Positions 21,466 through 35,000 of a stretch of DNA of 64,000 nt are shown piece by piece (the stretch's first letter is position 1; each line of letters starts with the position of its first letter). Source of the stretch: Utricularia gibba (Eukaryota; Streptophyta; Magnoliopsida; Lamiales; Lentibulariaceae); NCBI GenBank assembly GCA_002189035.1, contig NEEC01000014.1:2420501-2484500 (forward strand), written 5' to 3'. The notes beneath the pieces were generated by a model. It saw nothing but the letters and a program-made list of their open reading frames with translations, was not told the DNA's origin and did no database searches. The translations under genes and the position numbers were made by a program.

Positions 21466-24400
21466 TTAGCTCTTGGGCACAACAGCTGCCAGCGCATTAG
21501 CATGTGCTGGGGGGAGGTTGCTCAAAAGTGGCTGCATTTGTTGCCCGTGGAGTGATATCAAATGGGAGAATGCTCTGCCTATCTGCATCTTCACTTCAGG
21601 AGTTTCAACAGGAGAAACAGCAACTTGAGCAAATATATTAACGAGTTGTGGGACAAATGGGAGTATCTGAAAATACAAGCGCACATGTTATTAATTCGTA
21701 GAGGAACTGAAAAAGGAGGTTGTGTGCAGAACCAAACCCATGGCAGCTAAAGATGCATTGGTTCATGCTAGGATTTACAAAGACTCAAAAATGATGTAAT
21801 CACCTGAGGATTGGATGATAAAACTAAACTGCAAATGCATCCGTAGACAGCTATGGCTTCTTCATAGTCTTCTTTTAAGGGGAGAACTTGCAAAAAAACG
21901 GGTAATACCTGAAGGAAGAATAATGAAAAAATTAGTTCAAAGCGCAAACGGACTAAAGTGCAACAACAAAATAGATAAAAACCTGGTTGAGGATTATTGA
22001 CTCAGGGTGAACTAATATCATCCTTGCCACTGCACCAGCTGCATTATCTTTGACTGCATTATCCGTTTCGGGTTCCCCAAACAGTGGATAAAGGCGACCC
22101 AATATATCAGAATAATACCTAAATTTTACATAAGGAATACAAAGAAACGTGCAAGGAAAGACACACTGTTTATATATGGAGATTCAACACAAAAAACATC
22201 ACATAGCAGTTTGCATGGCTTTGAATGATTCTGGGGCATAGATAAAGGATACTTGAGAGCAGCATCGTCCCCATTTTTGCAAAGCTCACCAACACAAAAT
22301 GCTGCATTTCTCCTGTTGGTCGCCTCTGGTGATCCTAGTTCTTTTAGTACAAGCGGCATGACTGACTACAAAACACAAGATTATCAATTAAGGACCATAG
22401 GTCTTTTTTTAATGAATAAAGAGATAAGCATGTAAAGTGAAACTATTACATCAATATAGCTGGCGATTGGCGCACCCATATTCTGGGCAACTTCTGCAAG
22501 GGTAGCAACAACCATTGTCTTGCTCTGAGCAGGGCGAGATTGTTTCTACAAAAACACATAATATAGATGTGTAAGAGAGTACAGGATGTGACACATAAAA
22601 CGGTGGATATGAGGCAAATAATGCACTCACAGCATATTTAACCAAGGGCTCAAAAAGCTGCGAAAAAAATGGAGCAAACTGAACACCCAACACTTTTGCA
22701 AATGCTGGAAGCAAATCTGAAACAGCATCCATTAGCAATTCATCATGCTCAGTATCATCCTCATCATCATCGTCATCTGTCTCTATCTGTTGACAGGCCG
22801 ATTCCCCACGAAGCAATAACGAAGTTGCTTTAACAAGGCTAGGAATATCTGAATTTGGAAAGTATAGTGAGTAAAAAATTGATGAGGTTCATTGTGCAGG
22901 TATGGATGTGCTGAGACACAAAAATCCAAGCATCCAATCTACAACTTACAAGCCTCAACTGACAAGTATCCAAAATCCACAAGGATATCAGCAACACTTG
23001 TGCAGGCCTGAGCAACAACTTCCTTGTCATCATCTTCAGACATCGTCTTCAGATAAATATTTAATGCAATATCTGGCAAAAGAATGATTAGCATCCACTG
23101 TTAATGAATGCAATCAAAGCTTTCGAATAATATCAATTCCGAACGAAGAATTTTACTCACCCAGAACCTCCTTAAATTTTGAAATTCCTTCCTGCAAAAA
23201 CAACTTAACTCAATAACAAAATAATACTTGTATGTCAAGATAATGGATTTAAAGAGAGACATCAGAAAAGAAGTGTCACTGTAGATCAAATCAATACACA
23301 AAAACCACATGCATCAAGTTGAAAAAAAAAATAACTTATCGCAATAAGGGCAGAATGGTGACATGTCCGCACTCACATTATGAATCCGAGAAACTTCATG
23401 AACGGCAGTCAGAATACCTGGATAAAGCCACACAATTGAAAAAAAGTTGATCAATACCAACATGAGATTAATTTCATGTAAAAAAAGATATTTACAAAGA
23501 AAAAGCCTCGATGTCATGAATGGGTTAAAAAATAAAATAAACATCTAATCAGAAAGGACTCTTCTCAAAAGGCATCATGAATATACAGATTTCAAGGTCT
23601 CCGAAGAGAATATAAAAGACAAAACAAATGCTCTAGTTGTTAATTTTCCCAGACTGAATTTCTTGATGAGTTCACGCACTCCGTGGAAGAAAAAACAAAT
23701 GCAACCAAAAACATAGCAAACTCAACGTAGATGAAAAATTCTAGGACTGAGTTAAGAGTAATAAAGTAAATTTCAAGATGAAGTAGCAAGCATGTGTGCC
23801 ACTAATACACATCTAAAGATAACATCAAAAAATCAAAGAAAATTACAAGACCTATAACGTACACTTTAACGAAATAATTGCTTGAAGGCGAACATCTTCA
23901 TGGAAATATGTGGAGTGTCTAACTAAAATATTCAGGGTATCGTCGATATATCTTAACAGATTCTTAAGGAAATTTAAAAAAAAAAACGCATGTGTCCCAT
24001 TCTGAAGGCCAAATAATTTAACGACAGTTCAGATTAAATTAAAAGGATACGGGGCATATAAAATCTTTGTGTGAAGTGCAAACAATCCAAGCGCTTGAGT
24101 GGCTGCTGCTTTTTCATCCAAAACACCTGTTCTAACACTCACATTACGAACCCTGCCTTCATCATTTGTATCATCATCCGATGATGCACATGAGAACCCA
24201 TTGATTTCTTCATTAGAGTCATCAATGTCTACCGCAGAGCCATCATCAAGGTTACAGGATGCAAATGCCAAAGGAACTACATGTGGCAGATACTGTCCAA
24301 TGAAACATGCAATCTCAGATTCTACAATTAACAGAGATGCACGCAAGACCCAGAGAGAAAACTCTACCTTTCCAAAACCATTACCCAAAAGTTCTGCCAC

Positions 24401-27400
24401 GTTACTGAAAAATCCGTGTGTATACTCGCGAAGCTCACTAAACTCTAAATGGAAACCCTAGAGGAGAATATGTCTTAGTCAAATTGGGAGCAAAGCATAA
24501 TCAAATTGATGCAGAAAGTGGAAAAATCAATACAGCTATTGCAGCTTCAATGAAGGCAGGAATAACTGACTCCATTTTCTCCCTTCCAACTGTCATTGCA
24601 ACTATTCCAGCCAATTCGGTAGCCCTTGTTCTAGATCTAAGGTCTTCATCAGCAGTAAGCACCATAAAGTGTTTTGTCAACTCCAGAACCCTCTCAGCAT
24701 ATGGAAAAAAGGCCTTTTCAGCAGCAGATGCCACTGAACCCATAGCAGACTGTATAATAGAAAATGAAACAAAAAAGCATAGAGATGTTCAGAACCAGTA
24801 AAAATACAAAATAACAGTGAACGAGCATAATACCATGCATGTCTCCTGCAAGTTACGTGGGCTGCTATGAAGAGCGTTGACTAATTTTCCCATCAAGGGA
24901 TCCAGATATGGAAGAATATCCTTATCCATCTCCTCACAAAAAGCAGCCAAAGCATAATACGACTTCTCCTGTTCGAATATCAAATTAACAATCGAAGAGA
25001 AAGTGCTAATTAGGGGTATTCAGTGTTTCAATACGCATATACCTTGACTTCATCAGATGGATCCTCCAGGGCATTGAGAATACATGGGATAACACTTCCA
25101 TGGTGAGATGCTATTTCAGGCTGAAGATGTTCAGAAAATTGTCCTAACGCAAAGGATGCAGCCCCACGTACCAACTGCTCAGGATCTCTGAGAGACTCTA
25201 GTACCAAATGAAGTACAGATTCCATTTTATCTTTCATCAAAGCCACACAGCCTTCAGAAATCACGCCTAACGCTGTAACTGAAGCCTCCCTAAACTTTGG
25301 GTTGGCATTTTTAGAGTTAAATGAAGCAAACTCAAAAACAGGTGGAAACACTTGCTTTGGCAGATTCATGGCCATTGTGTCAATAACTTCTGCCGCAGCA
25401 CGATCAGATGCAAGATCATCATCTTCATCCGAGTCAGAGGATTCCGTGAGTAGTGGACACATTACTTGCATGATTGGTCCAACTAGCTTGTATTTTTTGA
25501 GAGAACTTGATTTGTATCTCGCTAGCCACGAAATAATTTGGATAGCCTAGCATACCAGCAAAAAATGAAAACATCAACATTGCCTCAAATTAAATTGGGG
25601 AGTAATTGTAGCAAATGCAATAAACGAAAATTGACTTGACGCACTACTTCTGAGATTACCAACCTGATGGCGAGTGTTAGATGCCAGATTAGTGCTCACA
25701 CAAACTTCAAGGGAAAACTGGACTATAGACTTCACAGATTCTCCAAGCAAAGGAGCAGGAGACTCTATTAAATCATCAAATATTTCGAAGGCAATCACAG
25801 CAACATCCTCTTCACCAGATGCAAGGCATTGCCTTGATACAGCCAAAATGCTGGGAATAAATTCTCTGAACCTTATCTGGAATACAGCAAAAAAAAAAAG
25901 CATACTCTGTAATGCAAAAAAATATTGAACCTACATGAAATGTAAAATCTATACAATTTCAAAATGTCTCAGTGAAACATAATCAACTAGACTTCAGTAA
26001 AGTAATTCCTTGAGAGATAAAAAATTACAATGACATTGTTTATACCGGTCTTTAGAATAAGCTGACACTAGCTGGAGAAACTCATGGATAGCTTATGAGT
26101 TAACTGAATTGCTGAACCATAAAAACAGAAAAATTCATTTAACTACAACCAAAAAGTGCAAAGAAAATGGGTACTCACAACTTCTGCCTCATCGTGAGTG
26201 ACTTCCAAGAATGAACCAACAGCCCTGTGAAACAATGCAAAAAACGTCAATTTTATTCTAAAGTATCTTCGAGAAAAAAGAAAATTTTTGCAATAAATTC
26301 AATCAACAAATACTTGAGGGAAGCCTTTCTAACACGACTGCTGGTCTCTTCCTGCAGGCACTTGAGCAACAATGACTGCAAAGAAGCAAAATATGGACGG
26401 AACGAGTTCCCGATTGTCTCTGTCAGCGAGCTGAAAAGTATTAATGCCACCTAGAAGCGAATAAAGAGCTTTTAGTTTATGATGGCTAATACACGTGAAA
26501 ATGAAAAAAAAAAAAAGGATCTATGAGGCCAAACTATAAACTGCATTGTTACACAAAATGGCTCTTAAGTCATTTAACAAATAATTTGATGAAGGGCAGT
26601 GAGTTTTGAACACCTGATGAGATGTCTTCGATCAAAAAGACACTCTTTTTAACTGGAATGACGTTAAAAAGACCCTCCCTTCTCAAAACTTAATTATAGT
26701 AGTTAGCATTCATTCCACTTAAAAGGAAGAAAAGGTCATCATGAACTATGCTAACGTCTTGGCCAGTTTTATGATTACGCAATTAAGTATTGAGATAAGC
26801 ATGAAGAATTGAATAACAAAGAGATCATAAAAAATACTTCTCGATGCTCTTCTTGTGGACTTTGACTACATTGGAAGAGAAATGGTAATAATTCTGGCCA
26901 TTCACCAGCTGGAACAGTAAACTTTGCTACGATGCTCACAACATTTGCGCTGGCCTTCCGAACAGTTGCGCTGCAAGAGTGCGTCAAGATATCAGCATTT
27001 ATCATCAATGGACACAACATAACAAGCGCCAGTGAATAGCACAGTAGCAAAAACTAATCACTCAAAAGGGAAAGCATTCTTTTCATGATACGGTAAAATT
27101 AAAATGCCAATTCTGATAATCAGGTAAGTAACAAAAAGGCCAAGGCCTTAGTGTTCCATTGGTACACAAGAATTCCTTAAGTTGGGTGTCGAGCTAAACC
27201 CCCAGACACTTTGTAATGTTGTTCCATGAAATTATGAACATGCGAGGCATCTGCAGACGACAAACCTGTGCTCTACAGTGATGCTCTCGATCAGCGATTG
27301 CTTCACCATCTGGCGGAGCTGCGGAGACAATTTGGCCCAATGCCTGGTGATCTTCTTTCGAAGCAAAACGGCGGATAGCTGACGGACGTTTGGAGTCTTG

Positions 27401-27540
27401 GCAGTTCGGAGATGTTGCACGAGCGCAGGAACCACCTGAGGATCCTTGGCAAGGCGATTAATTTGATCCTCCGCCTGCCGCCGGGCATCGTTATCCGGCA
27501 TCAAGAACTGAATCAACAGAAGCTCCAGAGACTGCGCCAT
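21466..27540 (-). CDS. IMB4: Importin-4 (importin beta family, IMB4)
   Basis: Karyopherin-beta nuclear import receptor; the family carries histones and ribosomal proteins with Ran. Twenty exons: 27540-27266, 26970-26838, 26450-26314, 26224-26179, 25876-25664, 25546-25043, 24968-24834, 24749-24534, 24457-24368, 24292-24051, 23951-23863, 23417-23377, 23191-23161, 23072-22950, 22848-22631, 22545-22450, 22365-22253, 22118-21983, 21908-21804 and 21666-21466; 1,047 residues, matching the Arabidopsis protein's size. HEAT repeats run throughout, for example RNLQETCMSAMGSVASAAEK and EATNRRNAAFCVGELCKNG. An acidic loop (ETDDDDDEDDTEHDE) lies in the last third. A second acidic patch follows NLDDGSAVDIDDS. 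The start ATG 27540 gives MAQSLELLLIQFLMPDNDAR, the usual importin N-terminus. Confidence 0.95.
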
Positions 27541-28486
27541 CCCCACCCTTCCAAGGCGTTGTCGTGTCGGCGAGGTTAGGTCAAAACAACAAAAGGTGCG
27601 CCGCAGCGGGTTTTAGGGTTTCCGGGTTTCACCAACCGTAGTCTCCCGTGCAGTCGGTGATTTTTGGCGCTGCCGGGGGATTCGGAACGGGCGTGGGGGC
27701 GGGGGGGATCTTTTAATGAAAACACTTGTATTTCATAAAAGCCGTACGAGTGAATGGCATGTGCCAACACACCCTCCAATCTTAATTACCTCCTTATGGC
27801 GCACATGGAAATATTAAATAACAAATATAACCATCATACCTTTAATTTTATTTCATTTTCATTCATGTGTGTTTCTTTTTTGTAATGAATTTTATTATTT
27901 TTGTATTATGATAATTATTATTAGAACAAATAATCACATTTCAAAAAAATAAATTATAAATTATTTAATAATCAATTAAATTTATTTTTTAATATAATAT
28001 ACTTTATTTATGTATTTGAACTTGATATATATATTTTTGATTCGTCGAATCATTAATTTCAATAATTATATATGACATGATCACATACACATCCCGTCAC
28101 CTCGTTCATGCGGTGAGCTAGAAGGTGATTCGTGCTAATATTTTATATGAGTTATAATCCCGTAATTTAAAAAAATTAAAATTTATAAGATTCTTGAAAT
28201 TTAAACTTTGTTTTGAATTGTTGATTTTTATTCCTCTAAATTAAACTGGAAGATAGGCCCCTGGGTTTCACTGATTGAATAGCTGTTGTTTCTCATGGTA
28301 CGGATCAAATGGGGGCTGGTCGATCCAGTTGCTGAAGAAATTTGCATGCTATGCAGATTCAGCGGCGGATGAACCTGTCGCAAACAAGTATAGTAACAAA
28401 CTGCGCACCATGTAACTACCAGTGCATTTTGTGGGTTATCAAGTTTCCATCCTGCGTATCTGCAACACGAGATCGATAGAATCTAA
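27541..28486. other. AT-rich intergenic DNA upstream of IMB4
   Basis: The first 170 bases next to the IMB4 start are GC-rich and form its promoter and leader. The rest is strongly AT-rich with no open frame of interest and no recognised repeat. Confidence 0.5.
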
Positions 28487-28811
28487 GGGGGTGCTTGGTA
28501 GGAATGTTTAGCTTGATTTTATTAAATTGTGTTTAATATTATCCATGTTTGGTAGAAGAGGTTAATTTAAATTCAAATTTAAATTAAACATTATTTTTCT
28601 GTATTTATTGGATTTCAATTAAACTCACCACCCTTGTATTGTTTAAAATAAATTGGATGTTTACTACTAAATAGTTCACATTATGAAATCAGGGTTTAAA
28701 TAAACGCTACTACCAAACTAATTTTTATTTAAAGAAGAATAAATTTAAACACAATTATAAACCTTGGTAATTCTAATCTCTATTATTTCAAAACTGCTAC
28801 CAAACATGCCC
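28487..28811. mobile_element. Tourist-like (PIF/Harbinger-type) MITE
   Basis: A 325-base AT-rich element without coding capacity. The left end begins GGGGGTGCTTGGTAG and the right end, reverse-complemented, begins GGGCATGTTTGGTAG; 12 of 15 positions match. Both ends are flanked by TAA (28484-28486 and 28812-28814), the 3-base target duplication typical of Tourist elements. Extra copies of the motif occur inside, at 28545-28555 in direct and 28710-28718 in inverted orientation, so the ends carry subterminal repeats. The superfamily call is inferred from the ends and the duplication. Confidence 0.75.
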
Positions 28812-28814
28812 TAA

Positions 28815-29464
28815 ACCGCAGCAAGCTTCTTTCCAATGGCGATCATGGAGTCATCATCTGTGAAGTGACGGGGAAGAATGGGGGGTCCTTTTTTTTTCTC
28901 TTGCGAAATGAGGGGATGTGCTTCTTGAAATACGCTGTCAATGAGTAAACTCACCTCACTATCTCTGTAAAGTTCAGAATTTGCTACTGAATACTTTGTT
29001 GTAATATTTAAATTAAGAAAAAAATAATTATTCTAAGACTTGACTTAGTCTCATGCTGTTACAACCGAACTCTTAATATTGTATAAGATTAGGTAATGGT
29101 TGACTTGAATGAATTCTTTAATTTTATGAAATTAGTTGTATCTTATCCAATTTTTCATGTTCTATAAAAGAAAGTATTTCGTAATACATTAGATTATGAA
29201 GCATATGGTTTATTGATTATCTTGTTTTTGTTCTTATTCTTTTGTGTGTTTTTGATCATTCTAATCTACATACTTTCGAGTGACAGGAGCGCAGATGATA
29301 ATGGGCATTCTAAATGTATTTCTAAAAAATGTTTAAGAGTGGTAGAAGAGTTAGGTGAATGAGATACAGGCCAACAATCGCCAATTGTAGCTTCAAAGCA
29401 AAGAAAAACATGCATCCAGGTACAAATAATGCACTGCAGTGCTCCCTCCAACACGCACATCCAA
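28815..29464. other. AT-rich intergenic DNA, upstream of WEB-like gene
   Basis: No open frame or repeat was recognised. It should include the WEB-like gene promoter. Confidence 0.4.
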
Positions 29465-29968
29465 ATGGAGCAGCCTCGTCTCTCCCAAGTGGGCGGCGAC
29501 CAGCCACACTCCACCGTGGATACATCCCGGCCCTTTCAATCCGTCAAGGAGGCGGTCGCCATGTTCGGGGCTTATTTCCCTGGAAGCGAAACCTCCTCTA
29601 ACTTGCCTGCTAGTCGGGGACGCCGCCATGAGGGCATGCTCTCCAACGCTATAAAAAGGCTGGAGACTGAGCTCCAAGAGGCGAAGGAGGAGGTGAGGTT
29701 GCTCAGAGAAAAAGACTTGGAGACTGAGATGGCATTAGCTTCCCTGCGCGACAAGCTTGCATCAGTTCAACAGACCTCCAAGTCACCAGGTACGATCATA
29801 AGAAATTCACCCAGTTTGGGTGAGATCATGAGGATTGGCTTGGGGAAGAGGAAGATGGAGAAAGTGAAGCCCGTGGTTCCCCTGATTGGGGACCTGTTTT
29901 CAAGACGGAAGTCGTCGTCTTCCGCTGCTCTCCGACATCATGGTGGTTCCCATTGTCTCTCCAGCTGA
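29465..29968 (+). CDS. Small WEB family protein (coiled coil)
   Basis: A single-exon frame of 167 residues. It has the WEB family signature VDTSRPFQSVKEAVAMFG near residues 19-36. A coiled coil follows at about 58-100 (LETELQEAKEEVRLLREKD). The tail is basic and Ser-rich. WEB1 relatives support chloroplast movement, but short members are uncharacterised, so function is not assigned. ATG 29465 is the first ATG in the frame; translation could also be read upstream from non-ATG codons, which I reject. The length is close to the short Arabidopsis member At1g75720 as I remember it. Confidence 0.8.
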   Translation: MEQPRLSQVGGDQPHSTVDTSRPFQSVKEAVAMFGAYFPGSETSSNLPASRGRRHEGMLSNAIKRLETELQEAKEEVRLLREKDLETEMALASLRDKLASVQQTSKSPGTIIRNSPSLGEIMRIGLGKRKMEKVKPVVPLIGDLFSRRKSSSSAALRHHGGSHCLSS

Positions 29969-30304
29969 ATGCCATATGGCATCTAACAGAACAATAAACA
30001 GCGCGCTCCCTTTTTTTTGTCTCTGAAGACGGATCGGATGCCTGGTGCACTTTCTGTGAGAAAAAGCATAACACAGCGATGGTGTTGGCTGTTGAATGAG
30101 CCGTTTTTATTATTTCTAAAAGTAGAAGTGAATCCGTACTTTCCAAATTAAGGGGAAACCTGACGTGGCATTCGCCTCGCTACCTAGGGTTTGCTACCCT
30201 CATCTCTCGTAAATTGATATGAATCTTACAAATTAAACAAAAAGTAAATTCCTATTTAAAAAAAGAAAGAAAGAAAAGAAGCGGCTGGCGCACAATAGAA
30301 CATG
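29969..30304. other. Tail-to-tail spacer
   Basis: 336 bases between the stops of the WEB-like gene and the receptor kinase. It contains AT-rich 3' UTR sequence and an A/G-rich stretch near 30260-30282. Nothing else was seen. Confidence 0.5.
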
Positions 30305-33300
30305 TCATCCGAGTTTGGCATTACGTGCGCTTGAAAAAGGAGTATCGGTGGTGCAGTGCAAATCTGATGTGGAAGAGGAGGGATCGGATTCCGGCGATTG
30401 ACGGGGAAACTCCGACAGCATCTGAACGACTTCTCTCATGGTCGGCCGTTGGACGCTGTTTTCTTCGACGCAAAGCATCGCTACGAAGAACAGGTGTGTC
30501 GCTTCCTCCTTCTCAGTAGGCGCGATGATGAGCCTTCGGTCGAGGACGTGGCTAACTTCTTCTGGACGGAAATTCGTCGAAGTTCTTATCCATCGAACGA
30601 TGTCCACACCTTCCCCAAACTCGCCAACGGCGCGCCGCCCGGTTATCAGCTCGAGGAGGACCACTCCGTAACTGTAAACGTCGCTCTTCTCATCTACCTT
30701 CAATGTGTATGCGTACTCTGTGGTTTGATTTGAGGATTCAATTGAGTACAGTGTTGTTGATAGATCTCATCTAAGAAGCCTGATAACTTGGAACAGGGAT
30801 GGAGTAATTTGTCGTACCTGGAGCAATGTAGCCGTAGGAACCCGCAATTGCAGACATGCATTGAGATGCAGTTCCATCTGTCAAAAATTTTGCCAACCCA
30901 AAATCAGCAACATGAGCTTCAAACGACGAATCGAGCAATATGTTGTTTGATTTTACGTCTCTGTGCACAATCAAAGGCGAGCAATCATGGTGGAGATAGC
31001 ACAAGCCCCTGGCAGCATCAAGAGCAATTTTGTACCTCAACCTCCAGCTCAAATATCCGCCTTTTTTGCCATGTAAAGCCTCGCCTAAGCTTCCATTTTT
31101 CATATACTCGTAAACCAAGAGGTTCGTCTCCTTGTTTGAGCAAAATGCTTGAAGTCTTACTATGTTTCTGTGTCTGATGTTCCCAAGTGTTTGTATCTCA
31201 GCTTTGAATCCATGATCGTGCCTATTGATGCCATTGTGACCAAGAAGTTTTTTGACAGCAATTTCGCTCCCATTACAAACAGTTCCATGATAGACAATCC
31301 CAGCTCCTCCCCTGCCGATCACATTGCCGTCTTTCACACATTCTAAGATGTCAGATATTGTGAAGTCAACCTTTTGAAATGTAGTCATTTTCCATGAATT
31401 CGAGCCACTTGCTTTCAATTTCTTGGCCTTGATAACGGCTATGGTACCAAATCCTACAGAGAACAGTAACACTCCTAAAGCCATGATAAATTTGATTGCA
31501 TGGTGTGGTTTTCCATATGTATCTGCAACTGATGTAAAATTACAGGGAGTGTTCAATATGGATCCGCAGAGTTTGGGATTCCCTGCAAATGAGGAAGCAT
31601 TGAAGACAGAGAACTGGCTTGAATCTGGTACCCTTCCAGAGAGATTGTTGAAAGAAAAGTCAGCTATTATGAGACTTTTCAATGAGCCGATTGATGATGG
31701 AATAGCTTCACTTAAGCTGTTTCTTGAGAGGTTCAAGTAATTTAAGATCTGCATATTCGATATCTCCTCCGGTATTGGACCTGATAAGTTGTTTCGGCTC
31801 AAGTCAACATAATTTAGATGTGCGCAGTTGCCAATTTCTGGAGGAATTTGACCCATGAGAGCATTTCCACTAAGATCAAGCTTAACCACCTGATGCATGT
31901 CACCAATGGATTGTGGGATTGATCCTGAAAAATTGTTCCCGCCAAGCAGAAGGATTTCAAGGGAAGGAAATTTGGAAAAGGTGAGTGACATTACTCCAGA
32001 AAGCTTATTGTTGGAGAGATTGACTTGGATTAAATTGGTTGGCTTTGAGGAAGGAGTAGGAATTTCAGATAGATGACCAGACAACATATTGTTCTGCAGT
32101 TCTAGAAAATTTAGCAGAGGAAGGTAAATGAGGCCCCTTGGGATGCTTCCACTCAAGAAATTTTGTGCTAATCGCACTCTGACTAGAGTTGAACATGAGT
32201 TTAGTTCCTCTGGTATTGTGCCAAAGAGAAAATTTACTTGGAGAATGAGACTTTCAAGTTGCTCTGAGGCACATAAAAACTTCGGAATCGTTCCAGTGAG
32301 CTTGTTTGAAGACAAATCAAGGTACTTGAGCCTCTGACCCTTACCAAGCTTCCTTGGGATGATTCCAGTGAAATTATTATTCCAAATCTGGAAAACTTCC
32401 AGCTCAGGATACTCAGAAATAAAGTCAGGTACTGGGCCGTGCAATCTGTTGATGAACAGATTGAGAAGCCGTATCTGTCTGAGGTTTACGAACTCATTTG
32501 GGATTCCCCCTGTCAATGCATTGAAAGAAAGGTCGAGATTCACCAGCTTTGTCAGGTTGCCTAACTCCTTAGGAATTTCACCAGACAGTTGATTGATATG
32601 CAAAAAAAGCGTGTCCAGTGATTTCAAGTTTCCGAACTCCGAGGGAATTGAACCATCCAACTCACATCTTGAGATATCCATGTGAACCAAGTTGGCGAGT
32701 TTACCGAACTCCCTTGGTATTCCACCCATGTAAATGTTTTCAGAGCCCAGGTAAATCTCCTTTAGATTTGTCAGATTGCCTAACTCCTTGGGAAGTTCCC
32801 CTTGGAGGTCGTTTCCCTCCAATGACAAGTACTCCAACTTGACCATGTTGCCGTAACTTGAGGGTATTCTTCCATGAAAGTAGTTTCCTCCCAATTCCAG
32901 ATATTTGAGACTTTTCAAACCCGATAGCCCCATTGGAAGGTAACAAGAGAAGTTATTGTTGTAAGCATCAAACACTTGTAAGTTTGGAATGCTCGAGTAA
33001 TTCCAGCTCAGATTACCTGTAAACTGGTTATTTGATATGTTGACAACCCTGAGACTCCTCATGTTTTCAATTCTGATCTCACCTGTGAAGTTATTTCCAT
33101 CGATGGACAGGTGTGTTAGCTTATCAAGCTTCGAAATTTGAGGAGAAACAGAGCCATACAGAACCAGGTTTGATATATTGAGGGAGACAACACGGCCACC
33201 AAAGCACCTAATTCCACTCCATCGACATACTGAACTGGGACTCGATGAGTTCCATGAGCTTATAGCAGTGTTGAAATTCTGAAATCCATATTTCAATGAG

Positions 33301-33422
33301 ATTAAAGCATGAAAATCAGAGATGATTGATGAAGACACACAGGTTTTTAGGGGCGAGAAGAATGGCAGGATTAGGAAGACAATGTAAAACAACACAGCTT
33401 TCTGAAATTCAGAATGAGCCAT
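30305..33422 (-). CDS. Leucine-rich repeat receptor-like kinase, BAM3/CLAVATA1 clade
   Basis: Plasma-membrane receptor kinase; this clade perceives CLE peptides in meristem and vascular development. Two exons, 33422-30818 and 30717-30305, give 1,005 residues. The order is: signal peptide with hydrophobic core ([14 protein letters not shown]), N-terminal LRR cap with WSGIRC, about 20 LRRs of the LxGxIPxxLGNLxxL type, a membrane segment near residue 650, and a kinase domain. The kinase has the glycine loop [11 protein letters not shown], the catalytic Lys in [22 protein letters not shown] and the APE motif. The single intron splits the APE glutamate codon, as in CLV1/BAM genes. The clade call rests on [16 protein letters not shown] and [20 protein letters not shown]. 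Confidence 0.93.
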
Positions 33423-35000
33423 CAAGAGAGATGCAGCAATTTTCAGGTTTGAATGAGCGCCATGAAGAATTGGATGTTGCTGCGGAAGACTTCTTTATAT
33501 CCTGGTTTTCCCATAACAGAGTAGATCATCAATATGAGACCATGAGCAGTGCAGTTACTTATATCAATTTGATTACAAGACAAAGGGAAAACAAAGTTGC
33601 AAAAATAATTTTAGTTGTGAAGATGATGTAACTGCCGGATATCAAATCTCTAAAGCGAAAGCTGAGGGGCAAAAAAGGTAAATTTGTGTTTCTCCTTTCA
33701 CATTCTTTCCTGCTTTCCGTTTCATAGGAATAAACCATTTTCTTCACTTTCTTTAAAGGAGAGAGCATGGAATTCAACTTTTGGAAAACATGATTAATAT
33801 GAGAAAAGCTAATTATGTGTTCTTGGTGGCCATTACCCCGAGATGTAAGCCGCTTCTTGGTCCGTATCATGGGTTCAACAAAATCTAAAAAGAATAAACT
33901 ACGTTTCATTTTGTCACATTGATGCATTGCCCAGTAGGTTGTTTTATTAGAAAGAGTTGTTTTCATTTTCACACTCGTTTGAGATCCCCAGACTGTTGCC
34001 ACTTGACTGCCCGCGCCTCTTCCAGCTTCAGTTGAATAACATTTTGCTCCTCATTTTGTATCAAGTAGCAAGGAGCGTGGAATGGTATGCTTTATGTGAA
34101 AATCCCTCTCCTGGTTATTTGTGCATTGTGGCTTTATTACAAGTTGGGACGGTTTTGTCCTAAAGAGAGGGCTAAAAGCAAAAGCCAAGTCAAGTTTTTT
34201 TTCGCTTTTGCTTTGGCTCTTCCATCCCCTTTGATGCATAGGAAAGAGTGCGCTTGTATGGACTGGCTCTGGAATCTTCTTATACCCAGGTCTGGAAAAC
34301 CCAAGCCTCTTGCATGAATGAATAAACCAGGGGGAAATGCAACACATCCACTGGCTGATTTTATTGACATTATACTAATTGCAGACTAACGTTCGAAATT
34401 CATAATTATATATATTTTCCCAAGGTAAAATTTGATATACAGTATTATTATTGCGTTTCGAACTGCTCTCATACAAAAACAAAACTCACTTTTATTATAT
34501 GCTTGTTTAGACTAAAGTAATGTTTGAAATTCAAAAAACATATCAAAATTTCCATTGAATTTCGTTGAAATTTAAAACAGAGAAGCGGACGCGAGGTAGG
34601 GTTTTGTTCTCCTTGGGTTTTCTGGCGGAGCATTTTTTCCGGTTTCGGTTATCGGATTTTCTCTTGTTGTTAAACAAATCTCTGCTTCTCAAGATTTATA
34701 TTTGGGGGCCAGACAATCATCCGGTGATTTGCTCGAGGGTTTACCGACTTCGTGGAACGCGGATTCTTCGTTGCCTGGAAGTACCCAGAGACAGATGGTA
34801 GGAGAAATTCGGCATTCAGGTTGACGAAATTCAGAGATAATACTACTGGTGGATCTTCTTGTTTGAATCCTCTGAGGAAACCAAGCCGTAGGCTTGATTT
34901 GAAAACCTTTTGGAATCCTGTCGCAATTGGCGTTGGGGTTTTCGGCAGAACGGAAGCTCGAGTAGTTGACATTCCACTCCCGAGGCCGGAGTCAAGCAAG
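33423..35000. other. Spacer and TAF11 5' leader exon
   Basis: The first part holds the receptor kinase promoter. A TAF11 leader exon probably lies at about 34560-35000, ending GTCAAGCAAG before GTATGATC. It contains one short upstream frame (ATG at 34795, nine codons). An imperfect inverted repeat sits near 34168-34218. No gene is supported between 33423 and 34560. Confidence 0.45.

Noticed and set aside
29393..29677. Minus-strand open frames over the WEB-like gene
   Set aside because: They overlap a frame with a clear WEB signature and coiled coil on the plus strand.
33559..34002. 147-codon minus-strand open frame upstream of the receptor kinase
   Set aside because: It has no clear ATG, no known motif and an intergenic-like composition.
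34168..34218. Imperfect inverted repeat with an AGCAAAAGCC-type arm
   Set aside because: The stem is short and mismatched; it does not support a microRNA precursor or a transposon end.
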